Shown: one piece after another, positions 1 through 7,179 of the stretch
Position numbering within the stretch: position 1 is the stretch's first letter
How the letters are laid out: each line of letters begins with the position of its first letter
Source: CAKSNH01 sp964422725
Lineage (GTDB): Bacteria > Bacillota > Clostridia > UBA1381
Length of the DNA stretch: 49,456 bases
NCBI GenBank assembly: GCA_964422725.1
Contig: CAYRCC010000014.1
Span: forward strand, 1-49,456
Reading direction: 5' to 3'
Notes under the pieces: model-generated
Database searches by the model: none
Told to the model about the DNA's origin: nothing
What the model saw: the letters and a program-made list of their open reading frames with translations, nothing else
Program-made: the position numbers and the translations under genes

Positions 1-1183
1 ATTTGGAGTTCATTTTCCTCTTTTTTTGTCACCCATCAATTGTATCACAACAGTCCAAGTATATCTGCCACTTGTTTCGGATTTAAGGCTCGTATCGTTC
101 CATCCGGCTGTTTTACTCCGTTTACCAAGTTGATTGCGAATGTGTGGTGGAGTGAATGCAGACCTTTCGTTTCTATTCCGGCATCTTTTAGGATTCGGTA
201 GAATCTCTTGCGGAAGTTTACCAGTTTTGTGTAATTCCCTTGTTCATCACATATCAGCGGCGAATCCTCTCCGAAGTAGTATTCACCTCTTAATTCATTT
301 ATCGCATCTATTGCGGCATTATTCAGCGGAACGGTGCGACTACTTGTCAGTGTCTTGGTTTTACCAACTTTTGTTGTTTTTCCGCCTGTGGCTTTAACTC
401 CGTCGCGTTTGTATATTTCCTTTACGGAATTTTGTATGTGCAACCTCTTGTTATCAAGGTCTATATCGCTGTTTTTCAATCCAATCGCTTTGCCCACCCT
501 CATGCCTGTGTTTAACATCAGGATATATGCGGCTGATTGTTGGTGTTTTCTCACACCGTTGGAATATGTAGCATAAACTTCTCCTTTGAATCTTTTGAGT
601 TCATCATCAGCCAGTATGGTTATCGTTTCACATTCCGGCAGATTTTCTTTTCCTTGAGCAGATAGTAAGTTTGCCTTTTTTATCATTTCCACATTTTCCA
701 TCGGATTTTTGCTTATTAGTTCCTCCAAGTACATTGTTCTGAAATATTCGTTTAGAAGTACATAGGCCTTCTTTACAGTCGAATATACCAATCCTTTGTT
801 CATATAGTGGGTTAACATATTCTTTATGTCTGCCGCAGTCACATCTCCGACCACCTTATCACCGAGTATGGGATATATTTGATTTTGCGCCGTGCATTCA
901 CATCTATCGTAGGTTGTTTGCTCTACCGACGGGAATTTGAATGTTTACAGCCAATTCTGTATACTGTCTTCGAGAAGTTTCCTACTTTCATCCGATTCCT
1001 CTGCCTGATTTTCAAAGTCCGCAATGTACGCGGTGATTTTCTTATTAGCTTCCTGCTTGGTCATTCCTGAAAAGGATTTCCTTTTGCGGTTGCCTTGCTC
1101 ATCCATATACCATATACTACGCCACACCAGCGAACGTCTGTTCTCTTGTGCACTTTTCCGTTTGTGAGTAGCTTTCTTTGCAT
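1..1183 (-). pseudogene. Broken tyrosine recombinase (integrase) of the mobile element
   Basis: Remnant of a Tn916/phage-type tyrosine integrase, cut by the left edge of the window. A start ATG at 1183 follows an AAGGCGGTG ribosome site and encodes MQRKLLTNGKVHKRTD. The frame is lost near 1135 and resumes with the arm-binding region (RKRKSFSGMTKQEANKK). It then hits an in-frame TAA at 945-947, after which the same frame continues through the core-binding and catalytic domains. The box II motif reads HSLHHTFA where the family has HxLRHTFA, so a catalytic Arg is lost, and GMRVGKA replaces the usual GLRxGEA. In-frame TGA codons at 45-47 and 36-38 destroy the segment that should hold the catalytic Tyr, and a tail-like VTKKEENEL follows in the same frame. 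Nonfunctional; it probably once served the tRNA-Trp site at 8446. Confidence 0.85.
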
Positions 1184-1206
1184 TGTATCACCGCCTTAAA
1201 TCCTCA

Positions 1207-1235
1207 ATTGTATTCTACTTCATAATATTTCACAA
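1207..1235 (-). promoter_or_regulatory. Sigma-A-type promoter in leader module A
   Basis: Reading on the minus strand, TTGTGA (1235-1230) and TACAAT (1212-1207) are separated by 17 bp, just upstream of the integrase start. The -35 begins immediately after the GGCGGCC codons of the tiny ORF. The two other copies of the module have the same kind of arrangement. Confidence 0.45.
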
Positions 1236-1264
1236 GGCCGCCCTCTTATGTAAATTTGATTCAT
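1220..1264 (-). CDS. Leader-like 14-residue ORF, copy A (MNQIYIRGRP-CEIL)
   Basis: A tiny ORF with a strong Shine-Dalgarno (AGAAGGAG, about 8 nt before the ATG). Its first ten residues, MNQIYIRGRP, recur in the ORFs at 3035-3145 and 5385-5450; the remaining residues do not. It lies just upstream of the integrase remnant. Between copies A and C most nucleotide changes in the shared ten codons fall at third positions and leave the peptide unchanged or conservative (I to V), which favours real translation. Function unknown: possible leader peptide, signal peptide precursor or by-product of a conserved DNA site. Confidence 0.45.
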   Translation of the reverse strand: MNQIYIRGRPCEIL

Positions 1265-1437
1265 ATCAATCACTCCTTCTCTCTTGACACTTATAATAAT
1301 ATCACAACTATTTCATTAAATTTTAAGGGGTAGCTTTTTTCAGTGCTTGCTCGTCTTTATGTTTTAATTATATACTATACAAAAGTCTTATTTCCTATGG
1401 GTAGGGATTTTATACATATAAATTAATCACTACATAA
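1236..1437 (-). repeat. About 200-bp direct repeat, copy A
   Basis: This segment is nearly identical to 3117-3315 in the same orientation, with a handful of substitutions and a 3-bp length difference in an ATAATA/ATA run. It ends, reading on the minus strand, with a strong ribosome site (AGAAGGAG) and the start of a tiny ORF (MNQIYIRGRP). The two copies precede unrelated genes, the integrase here and the 423-residue protein at 1742. That suggests a duplicated regulatory or recombination cassette rather than gene duplication. Confidence 0.85.
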
Positions 1438-1741
1438 CATCGTTGTATATATAAAAAATTAAATCTTCAGTGCAATGTCGTTGTATACAACCGTTAAGTT
1501 TGCAAATAAACAATTGCACACTCCTTTCTAAAACCAAACCAATATATTCGATTTGTTCAATCCGGGATTTCTTACAGAGATGTAAAGACACGCATAAAAA
1601 TAGGAATAACATTTTTATTTTGTCAAAAGTAAAATGTTATTCCTATCTAACCCGATCATTTTCGTTTTCACTTCTCCCCAAAGTATTTGAAAAAAATTAC
1701 CAAGATATCTTGACATTTTTATTATGAAAATAGTATACCCA
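1265..1741. other. Non-coding stretch: upstream part of repeat A, AT-rich spacer and a terminator
   Basis: Apart from the repeat (to 1437) and the terminator at 1590-1646, I see no supported gene between the integrase remnant and the 423-residue gene. The short frames here lack ribosome sites and recognisable protein sequence. Confidence 0.6.
1590..1646 (-). terminator. Terminator of the 423-residue gene
   Basis: A perfect arm pair, ATAGGAATAACATT (1600-1613) and AATGTTATTCCTAT (1633-1646), forms a long hairpin. On the minus strand it is followed by a T-rich run, about 100 bp past the stop of the gene ending at 1742. Confidence 0.75.
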
Positions 1742-3013
1742 TTATTTCTCTGCGTCCGTAACAATAAAGGCTTTTAAACATTTTGTTAAGTACTCCGCAT
1801 TGCTTTTACGAAAACGAGGGCAAATCCCCCATTGAATTCCTACCCAATCGTAAACATTTATTTTTTTTAAATCGCTTATGGTTGTTTTGCGTCCAACATA
1901 ACGCATTATGAAGTTATGTATATTTGTAGGAAGATTAAGTTCATCTATTAAAGCATCGGAACTGACATTGTGAAATGCGTATGCTTTAAATTCAGCCTCG
2001 GTAAATTCTTCTTTCGCAATATTAAATTTTTCTAAAATGTATTGTTGAAATGCTGTTTGTTGCATATATTCTTCGAACGTATGTACATTTACACTGTCAT
2101 AACTGTCCGTTTTCTCAATTGAGTTTTTAAGATATGCTATATGTGCATATTCGTCAAATTCATAAAGCATATCACTATCAATTATCAGCGCATGATATCC
2201 CGGATACTCCGAACAGTATTCAACGTAGTCAACTAATTCTATATAGTGCAAATATATTTTATCGACTATTCTACATTTATTCTTTTCACTGCTTTCACCT
2301 TTTCCACCTAAATTGAATTTTTCTATAATTGTGTAAGGAGAGATATTGACGATACGATTGAAAATAAGTTTCCCATCATTAGGTGAATATACATCACACA
2401 ATGTTTCAGTCAGGTAGACATCCTCACCAGATATATCTACGTCAATCCAATAATTTGTGTCAACCTCATAATACGCCAAATATAAATCAACCGTTCCGGC
2501 ATAGTAATCTGAAAACAGGAGTTTTTCCTTAAATGTAAACGGACGTATTTCCTTATAGTTACATTTAATTAAGATTTTGCCGTCTTTGGATATTACACCT
2601 ATTTTGTCATTTTTAAACACTAAGAAATCAGTGGAAATTTTCATATGAATTGTTTTATCTATAAAATCACGATCCCTGAAATCAACTTTCTTTGCCACTT
2701 GATCCGCCGTGATTCGGCGGTCAATTTCTTCTTGAGAATTAAACGGCACAATCTTTTCGTAACCGTCAGAAACGATGTTGCCACTCTCGTCTACCAAGTA
2801 GAAAGCATCATCATTTTTTACAATACCTCGCACTTCGAAAGTGTTTGAATTTAGATTATGATATAAAACTATATTTATATCATGAGCATTTTTAAATTTA
2901 TTGTTGTTTTTTTTGAGTCTTTTTAATATTAATCCCCTGAAAAAACTTGGTACTATATCATATTTCAAATATTGTATATGTTCGAATTCGCTTGTTTCAA
3001 ATAAATTCTCCAT
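1742..3013 (-). CDS. Hypothetical protein with WG-repeat-like segments (423 aa)
   Basis: Not assigned to a named family. No signal peptide or membrane segment is visible. Two segments resemble WG repeats, beta-hairpin units in which a protein reads like 'Y-L-V-D-x-x-G-x-I-V ... Y-x-x-I-x-P-F': YLVDESGNIVSDGYEKIVPF near residue 75 and KIGVISKDGKILIKCNYKEI near 140. The C-terminal third is mixed alpha/beta and contains many aromatic residues. The start ATG at 3013 follows an AGGAGG site. It is the only gene behind leader module B and has its own terminator, so it looks like a single-gene cassette of the mobile element. By position it could be element cargo; no function can be stated. Confidence 0.7.
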   Translation of the reverse strand: MENLFETSEFEHIQYLKYDIVPSFFRGLILKRLKKNNNKFKNAHDINIVLYHNLNSNTFEVRGIVKNDDAFYLVDESGNIVSDGYEKIVPFNSQEEIDRRITADQVAKKVDFRDRDFIDKTIHMKISTDFLVFKNDKIGVISKDGKILIKCNYKEIRPFTFKEKLLFSDYYAGTVDLYLAYYEVDTNYWIDVDISGEDVYLTETLCDVYSPNDGKLIFNRIVNISPYTIIEKFNLGGKGESSEKNKCRIVDKIYLHYIELVDYVEYCSEYPGYHALIIDSDMLYEFDEYAHIAYLKNSIEKTDSYDSVNVHTFEEYMQQTAFQQYILEKFNIAKEEFTEAEFKAYAFHNVSSDALIDELNLPTNIHNFIMRYVGRKTTISDLKKINVYDWVGIQWGICPRFRKSNAEYLTKCLKAFIVTDAEK

Positions 3014-3034
3014 ACATACCTCCTAATTAACATC

Positions 3035-3145
3035 TCAAAATAGCTTATTTGTATTTATTATACCATAAATTATATCCCTTTTCAATGATATACCAAAATA
3101 TATTTGTGCAAAAGCTGGCCGCCCTCTTATGTAAATTCGCTTCAT
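3035..3145 (-). CDS. Leader-like 36-residue ORF, copy B (MKRIYIRGRP...)
   Basis: The second copy of the tiny ORF, starting MKRIYIRGRP after the same AGAAGGAG ribosome site and running on to 36 residues up to 22 bp before the 423-residue gene. The tail is encoded by the promoter DNA itself (TTGAAA and TATAAT lie inside the frame), so only the first ten residues are likely to matter. Changes from copy A are N2K, Q3R and a synonymous Pro codon. Confidence 0.45.
   Translation of the reverse strand: MKRIYIRGRPAFAQIYFGISLKRDIIYGIINTNKLF
3057..3085 (-). promoter_or_regulatory. Sigma-A promoter in leader module B
   Basis: On the minus strand TTGAAA (3085-3080) and a perfect TATAAT (3062-3057) are 17 bp apart, leading into the 423-residue gene at 3013. 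The promoter lies inside the reading frame of tiny ORF B. Confidence 0.7.
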
Positions 3146-3315
3146 ATCAATCACTCCTTCTCTCTTGACACTTATAATATCACAACTATTTCGTTAAATT
3201 TTAAGGGGCAGATTTTTTCAGTGCTTGCTCGTCTTTATGCTTTAATTATATACTATACAAAAATCCTATTTCCTATGGGTAGGGATTTTATACATATAAA
3301 TTAATCACTACATAA
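3117..3315 (-). repeat. About 200-bp direct repeat, copy B
   Basis: Near-identical to 1236-1437 and in the same orientation. Both copies end at the same base (GGCC after the GRP codons) on one side and at TACATAA on the other, so the repeat has sharp borders. The 1.9-kb interval between the copies could be lost by homologous recombination, deleting the 423-residue gene. Confidence 0.85.
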
Positions 3316-3331
3316 ATACAGCATCAAATAT

Positions 3332-3402
3332 AAAAGAAACCTTTCATTTTTGCTTAAACAGAATAACTATATTATTCATTTACATAAATTAAGGTTTCTT
3401 TT
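3332..3402 (-). terminator. Terminator of the TPR gene
   Basis: AAAAGAAACCTT (3332-3343) pairs with AAGGTTTCTTTT (3391-3402), giving a 12-bp stem with a large AT-rich loop directly after the TPR gene stop at 3406. On the minus strand the distal arm ends in T residues. Confidence 0.65.
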
Positions 3403-3405
3403 GAT

Positions 3406-5013
3406 TTATTTTAAGTTCTCATATATTTGCGCACACACTCTATTAGAATCTTTGTATTTTCGAGCCAGTTCATAGGCCTTTTTGAAATACTTTTTACTTT
3501 CAAAGCACGCTTGTTTATTACTAAGCAATATCGCATAACAATAATAGCTCGCAGTCAAGTCAGGTTCGTATGCACTCGGATTATGTTTTACAAGACGTTT
3601 ATATATTCCAATCGCTTGCAAGTACATTCTTTCCGCCTCATCAATTCGTTGCATGATATTATACAAGCTCCAAGTATTATAATAAATTCTTGCTAAATCA
3701 GGTTTATACGCTTCTGGATTACGTTCAGCAAGCCGTCCCCTAATTTCGGTCACCATCAAAAATGCTTTCTGAGCATCACTCATACGTTGCATATGAATGT
3801 ATAAAATACCAAAATTATTATAACTTTTTGCTAAATTCGGCTCATAAAGATCTGGCACTTTCTCCGATAAATGTTCATCTATTTCAAGTGCCTGTAAAAA
3901 CATCTTTTCAGCCTCCTTCATCCTCTGAGTATTAACATACAAATTTCCTAAATCGCTATATGTGCCAGCTAAATCTGTTTCATATATATTAGGGTTACAC
4001 TCTGCAAGATGTTGCCTTATTCGAAGTGCTTCCAAAAACAGTTCTTCCGCCTTATCCATACGATTCATATCTTTATATACATAGCCAAGATTATTATAGC
4101 TAGTAGCTAGTTCTGCTTCATATGTTTTTATATTCTCCTGCGCAATAACTATCGCTCGCAAGTACATCGTTTCTGCCTTGTTCATCTGCTGTGTGTTGTT
4201 ATATAAAGTGCCGAGTATATTTAATGTTCGTAATCTATGATAATCATCAGTGCATACTTCCAAAAATTCTTCCGCAATACTTATAGATTTCATATAATTC
4301 TTTTGATCATATAAAAATTCTGCATATTCATATAAAGGCTCTTTAGATAAGCCATTTTTGTTAACTACATTATAAACCTTCTCATATATCCGCTCAATTT
4401 CTTCTGCCGAGTGGATTGTTATTGCTACAGATTTTAGAACTTCTATTCTTTGCAGAAGTTCATTTACATTTATCTGCAAAGAATCTTTAATGCTTTCTTC
4501 AATGTTTTTAACTTTTTCTAATTGCTCCTCTTTTTCGGCAACTTTTAACATAATTTCATCAACCGCTAAAACTGCTTTTGCTCCCTCTATATCACCTTTC
4601 TGCATCAAGCGGTAGCCCTCTTTTTGTCTTTCGGAAAGTTCACCTTTTTCGATGTTTTTATACATTTCTTCGATAAATTCAAGCTTGCTTTTCTCAACGT
4701 CTTTGATACTCTGCATTAAGCTTGCTCTTTCGGAAGCAAGCTCCGAAAAGCTTTTATAGATTTCAAAATCATCAGGATTTTCATCAAATTTTTCTCTTAA
4801 AGCATAAAACTTTTTTGTCAGCTCCTGCAATTTTGTTTTCATTTCATTAAAAGACTTGTCCCCGGAAAATATATGTACATTTTCCGATTCGGCAATTTGT
4901 TTATCCACCAACATAATTTTACCATTTTTTACTTCAAGAGGCGTATCATCAAGTTTCAGCGTGTCTATATGATTGTATGTGTTGTAATAATGCGATAACT
5001 CTTGATCAAACAA
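3406..5013 (-). CDS. TPR-repeat protein lacking its N-terminal TIR/DUF4062-like domain (535 aa)
   Basis: A large soluble protein. Residues 50-220 are charged and helical, probably coiled coil (KLQELTKKFYALREKF, VAEKEEQLEKVKNIEESIKD). From about residue 255 to the end there are at least six tetratricopeptide units of the form LA-x-x-YNNLG-x-xY-x-x-x-x-R-x-x-EAE-x-x-xLxAL. The start is a TTG at 5013 without a good ribosome site, preceded in frame by TAG. The first residues, (L)FDQELSHYYNTYNHIDTLKL, normally sit inside a longer protein directly after a domain ending SFMQL. That type of domain is found on the other strand at 5550-5941. The gene is therefore probably 5'-truncated by a rearrangement. 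Related TIR/DUF4062-TPR proteins are common accessory genes in Clostridia; a defence role is an inference. Confidence 0.75.
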   Translation of the reverse strand: MFDQELSHYYNTYNHIDTLKLDDTPLEVKNGKIMLVDKQIAESENVHIFSGDKSFNEMKTKLQELTKKFYALREKFDENPDDFEIYKSFSELASERASLMQSIKDVEKSKLEFIEEMYKNIEKGELSERQKEGYRLMQKGDIEGAKAVLAVDEIMLKVAEKEEQLEKVKNIEESIKDSLQINVNELLQRIEVLKSVAITIHSAEEIERIYEKVYNVVNKNGLSKEPLYEYAEFLYDQKNYMKSISIAEEFLEVCTDDYHRLRTLNILGTLYNNTQQMNKAETMYLRAIVIAQENIKTYEAELATSYNNLGYVYKDMNRMDKAEELFLEALRIRQHLAECNPNIYETDLAGTYSDLGNLYVNTQRMKEAEKMFLQALEIDEHLSEKVPDLYEPNLAKSYNNFGILYIHMQRMSDAQKAFLMVTEIRGRLAERNPEAYKPDLARIYYNTWSLYNIMQRIDEAERMYLQAIGIYKRLVKHNPSAYEPDLTASYYCYAILLSNKQACFESKKYFKKAYELARKYKDSNRVCAQIYENLK

Positions 5014-5104
5014 CTATAGTTTAAACACTTATAATAGACTCAAGGAGGACAAAATAAAGAATAAATAAGAAAAAATATAAATGATTATTAGAAGGTACAT
5101 AGTT

Positions 5105-5331
5105 ATGTTAGAATTATTAATTGCATTACCGATTTTTGGAGAAGTTTTATTTGCTTTTTGCATTGTTCTGCCGTTGGTTGTACCGGCGTTTGCGGTAATC
5201 GGAGTAATGTCGCTAATAGAGGGGGATTTTTTGCTGGATTATTTATGATTGCGTTAGGTATTGGTACAGCAATTTTAACATGGCCATTTGCATTTGCACT
5301 AATCGCTGACATCATAAATTTTATGACTTGA
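5105..5331 (+). pseudogene. Small membrane protein with a +1/-1 frameshift
   Basis: An ATG at 5105 follows AGAAGG and encodes a very hydrophobic start (MLELLIALPIFGEVLFAFCI, continuing LPLVVPAFAVIGVMSLIEG). The frame breaks at the G5/T6 run at 5221-5232 and continues in the next frame as GFFAGLFMIALGIGTAILTW, ending in ADIINFMT with a stop at 5331. The total length is one base short of a multiple of three, so a single missing base restores a 75-residue protein with two hydrophobic spans. Function unknown. It lies directly upstream of leader module C and the TIR-like gene, in the same orientation. Confidence 0.6.
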
Positions 5332-5384
5332 ATATAAAAGGATTCGGATTGTTGCTAAAGTAGATATGATGAGGGGAGATGAAT

Positions 5385-5450
5385 ATGAATCAAGTATACA
5401 TTAGAGGACGGCCTATAAGAAGATTGCATAATATTGTTCCATATTATTGA
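5385..5450 (+). CDS. Leader-like 21-residue ORF, copy C (MNQVYIRGRP...)
   Basis: The third tiny ORF, on the plus strand, starting MNQVYIRGRP and continuing IRRLHNIVPYY after a GAGGGGAG ribosome site. The 200 bp upstream do not match repeats A and B. Only the ten-codon start, with four nucleotide differences from copy A (three at third codon positions), and the promoter just after it are shared. Its stop codon overlaps the -35 box. Confidence 0.5.
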   Translation: MNQVYIRGRPIRRLHNIVPYY

Positions 5451-5475
5451 AAAATAGCCTAATATATGATATAAT
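5447..5475 (+). promoter_or_regulatory. Sigma-A promoter in leader module C
   Basis: TTGAAA (5447-5452) and TATAAT (5470-5475) are separated by 17 bp, leading to the TIR-like gene at 5550. The -35 overlaps the stop codon of tiny ORF C. Confidence 0.7.
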
Positions 5476-5549
5476 ATAAAGGGAAAAGACAATAAATATC
5501 TATGAATTTTATTGTCGGATATAACAGTATGTAAAGTGGAGGTAAAACA

Positions 5550-5941
5550 ATGAAAAATATAAAAATATTTCTTGCCTCATCAATAGAGGATTTGAAACTG
5601 GATAGATTGCAGATAGGTGATTTTTTCACGCAAATTAACGGCATATATTCAAAGCAAAATATATTTTTGAATTGATTAAATGTGAACATTATGATAACTC
5701 GTTAGTTTTGTCCGGCAAACAATCGCAATATGATGAGGAAATACGTAACAGTGAATTTGTATTTTTCTTGTTCTATATGAAAGCAGGAGATTATACCAAA
5801 CATAAATTTGAAGTGGCACATGAGAAATTCAAAGCTGACGGAAAACCGAAAATTATTACATATTTCAAAACGGTAGAAATGGCTGAGGATGTATCAGCTG
5901 ATGTAAAATCGTTTATGCAGTTATATAATACAAGGCGGTGA
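5550..5941 (+). pseudogene. TIR/DUF4062-like N-terminal domain, frameshifted and detached from its TPR part
   Basis: An ATG at 5550 follows GGAGG. The encoded start, MKNIKIFLASSIEDLKLDR, has the K-I-F-L-(A/S)-S-S-x-E-x-L-x-x-(D/E)R signature of TIR/DUF4062-like domains. The frame breaks at a T5 run near 5663 and resumes at FELIKCEHYDNSLVLSGKQS, then YDEEIRNSEFVFFLFYMKAG, and ends SFMQLYNTRR. The length is one base short of a multiple of three, so one extra T restores 130 residues. A full-length relative should run on from SFMQL into FDQELSHYYN and TPR repeats, which is exactly how the minus-strand gene at 5013 begins. This is the front half of a split gene. Confidence 0.7.
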
Positions 5942-5945
5942 AAAT

Positions 5946-6110
5946 ATGGCTACATATAAATCAGTTGAGTATATGTGCTCTTATTGCGGTATAAAAACAA
6001 CCAGGTCTGCAATTTCAGGTCGTCCCTCTCCAGGGGAATGTTCTAAAAAGGGTAAGACTCGCGAGGGTAAATCCAAACCACATAGTTGGGTTATTAATAG
6101 AAAATACTAA
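5946..6110 (+). CDS. Small cysteine-containing hypothetical protein (54 aa)
   Basis: An ATG at 5946 follows AAGGCGGTG. The protein begins MATYKSVEYMCSYCGIKTTR and ends KPHSWVINRKY. It has one CxxC pair (residues 11-14), a further Cys at about 33 and a His near the end, so it could bind one zinc ion, but this is not proven. It is basic and Gly/Ser-rich in the middle. It starts 4 bases after the stop of the TIR-like fragment and shares its orientation, which fits a short operon with it. Function unknown. Confidence 0.6.
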   Translation: MATYKSVEYMCSYCGIKTTRSAISGRPSPGECSKKGKTREGKSKPHSWVINRKY

Positions 6111-6156
6111 TAACTACACTATTGGTGTGATTTTTAAGATGATTGGGGGGAGTTGC

Positions 6157-6444
6157 ATGGTAATATTTATAAGCTATACTATTGCCGTAATTTTGACAGT
6201 TATAATAGCTTGCACATTATATCCTATTGCTGGAGTTTTTTATGTAATAGACATGATAGGTAATGCAGTGGGATGGATTAGCAAAAAAGCATTTATGATT
6301 GCTAATGGTGCAGTCAAATATCTTTGGAGTGATATAGCAAGAACAAGGATTGTTAAAAATGTTCCAAATCCAACAGATAACATACGTATTTGTGATAATG
6401 AATATTCTAAAATTTCTAATGATGATTTGACGAACAATGATTAA
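6157..6444 (+). CDS. Small membrane protein (95 aa)
   Basis: I chose the ATG at 6157 because it follows GGGGGGAG at a normal distance; an upstream ATG at 6127 has no such site. The N-terminal 45 residues are strongly hydrophobic and can form two membrane spans (VIFISYTIAVILTVIIACTL and YPIAGVFYVIDMIGNAVGW). The remainder is polar and ends in an acidic tail (SKISNDDLTNND). No family recognised. It lies 46 bp after the small Cys protein on the same strand and before a terminator, so it is probably the last gene of that unit. Confidence 0.55.
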   Translation: MVIFISYTIAVILTVIIACTLYPIAGVFYVIDMIGNAVGWISKKAFMIANGAVKYLWSDIARTRIVKNVPNPTDNIRICDNEYSKISNDDLTNND

Positions 6445-6510
6445 GTATATGCAAAAATACATTGTTAATAACTGAATTTTCAAAATTTACAAACATATAT
6501 TATAGCCATG

Positions 6511-6542
6511 AGAGGTACAGACCCAGTCTGTATCTCTTTTCT
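6511..6542 (+). terminator. Intrinsic terminator
   Basis: AGAGGTACAGAC (6511-6522), a 3-base loop and GTCTGTATCTCT (6526-6537) form a near-perfect 12-bp stem followed by TTTTCTTTC. It closes the small membrane protein unit. Confidence 0.75.
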
Positions 6543-6571
6543 TTCACCAAAATTTGAAAGGAGAAGTGTTT

Positions 6572-7132
6572 ATGGTTACAGAAAAAAACACACTTAAATC
6601 TGAAATGGCCTATTCAGATGACAAAAAGAAACGCTATTCGTTATACCTTGAATGGCAGAAACAACCGAAAAAAGCTATGATTATTATGGTCGGTGCAGGA
6701 AATACAAATGGTGTTGTGTTCGACCATACAACTAATTTCGTGGTTGACAATTTCAACAGGCTTGACTACGGAGCTGTAAAAATTGTAAATCTGTTTGCTA
6801 CTATCGGAAATGGCAAGACAATTATCGAAAAAGATGATGATGCCGAAAATCTTGATTACATCAAAAAGGCGATTGATGATGCTGAAATCGTTGTTTATGC
6901 TGTCGGAACTGGTCACATCAACAACAAGAGCTTTATCAAACGGCAGTCACAGGTCTTGGAGATTTTAAAAGACTATGAAGATAAGGTCTATTGTCTTGCT
7001 GATTGGAGTGGCAAAAAATTCTATCATCCGTTGTGTCCAAAGGTGCGGAATTGGAATTTACAGCGGTTTGAAATTAAAGAACTATTACAGGAAAATGAAA
7101 AAGATTTGCCAAAAGAAGTATCAGACGTATGA
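6572..7132 (+). CDS. DUF1643-family protein (186 aa)
   Basis: The start ATG at 6572 follows AAAGGAG; the longer frame from a TTG at 6554 would include the ribosome site. The protein carries the family pattern: RYSLYLEW near residue 21, then a hydrophobic strand (AMIIMVGAGNTNGVVFDHTT) where relatives have 'MLNPSTAD', then YGAVKIVNLFAT and a C-terminal W-N-L-x-R-F. DUF1643 proteins are of unknown biochemical role and common in mobile elements and phages. The usual N-P-S-T-A core is replaced by GAGNTNG, so this is a divergent member. It sits alone between two terminators. Confidence 0.7.
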   Translation: MVTEKNTLKSEMAYSDDKKKRYSLYLEWQKQPKKAMIIMVGAGNTNGVVFDHTTNFVVDNFNRLDYGAVKIVNLFATIGNGKTIIEKDDDAENLDYIKKAIDDAEIVVYAVGTGHINNKSFIKRQSQVLEILKDYEDKVYCLADWSGKKFYHPLCPKVRNWNLQRFEIKELLQENEKDLPKEVSDV

Positions 7133-7157
7133 ATGTGATTTTCATACGTCTGTTTTT
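7122..7157 (+). terminator. Strong intrinsic terminator overlapping the DUF1643 stop codon
   Basis: CAGACGTATGAA (7122-7133) and TTCATACGTCTG (7141-7152) form a perfect 12-bp stem followed by TTTTT. The stop codon TGA (7130-7132) lies inside the stem. Confidence 0.9.
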
Positions 7158-7179
7158 ATGTTGAAAGAAAGGTGATTTT

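Noticed and set aside
945..947. Programmed read-through of the TAA in the integrase
   Set aside because: Other independent lesions (frameshift, lost catalytic Arg and Tyr) show that the gene is dead, so read-through is not needed to explain the stop.
5103..5315. A 70-codon minus-strand frame
   Set aside because: It is antisense to the hydrophobic small membrane gene and lacks a start signal.
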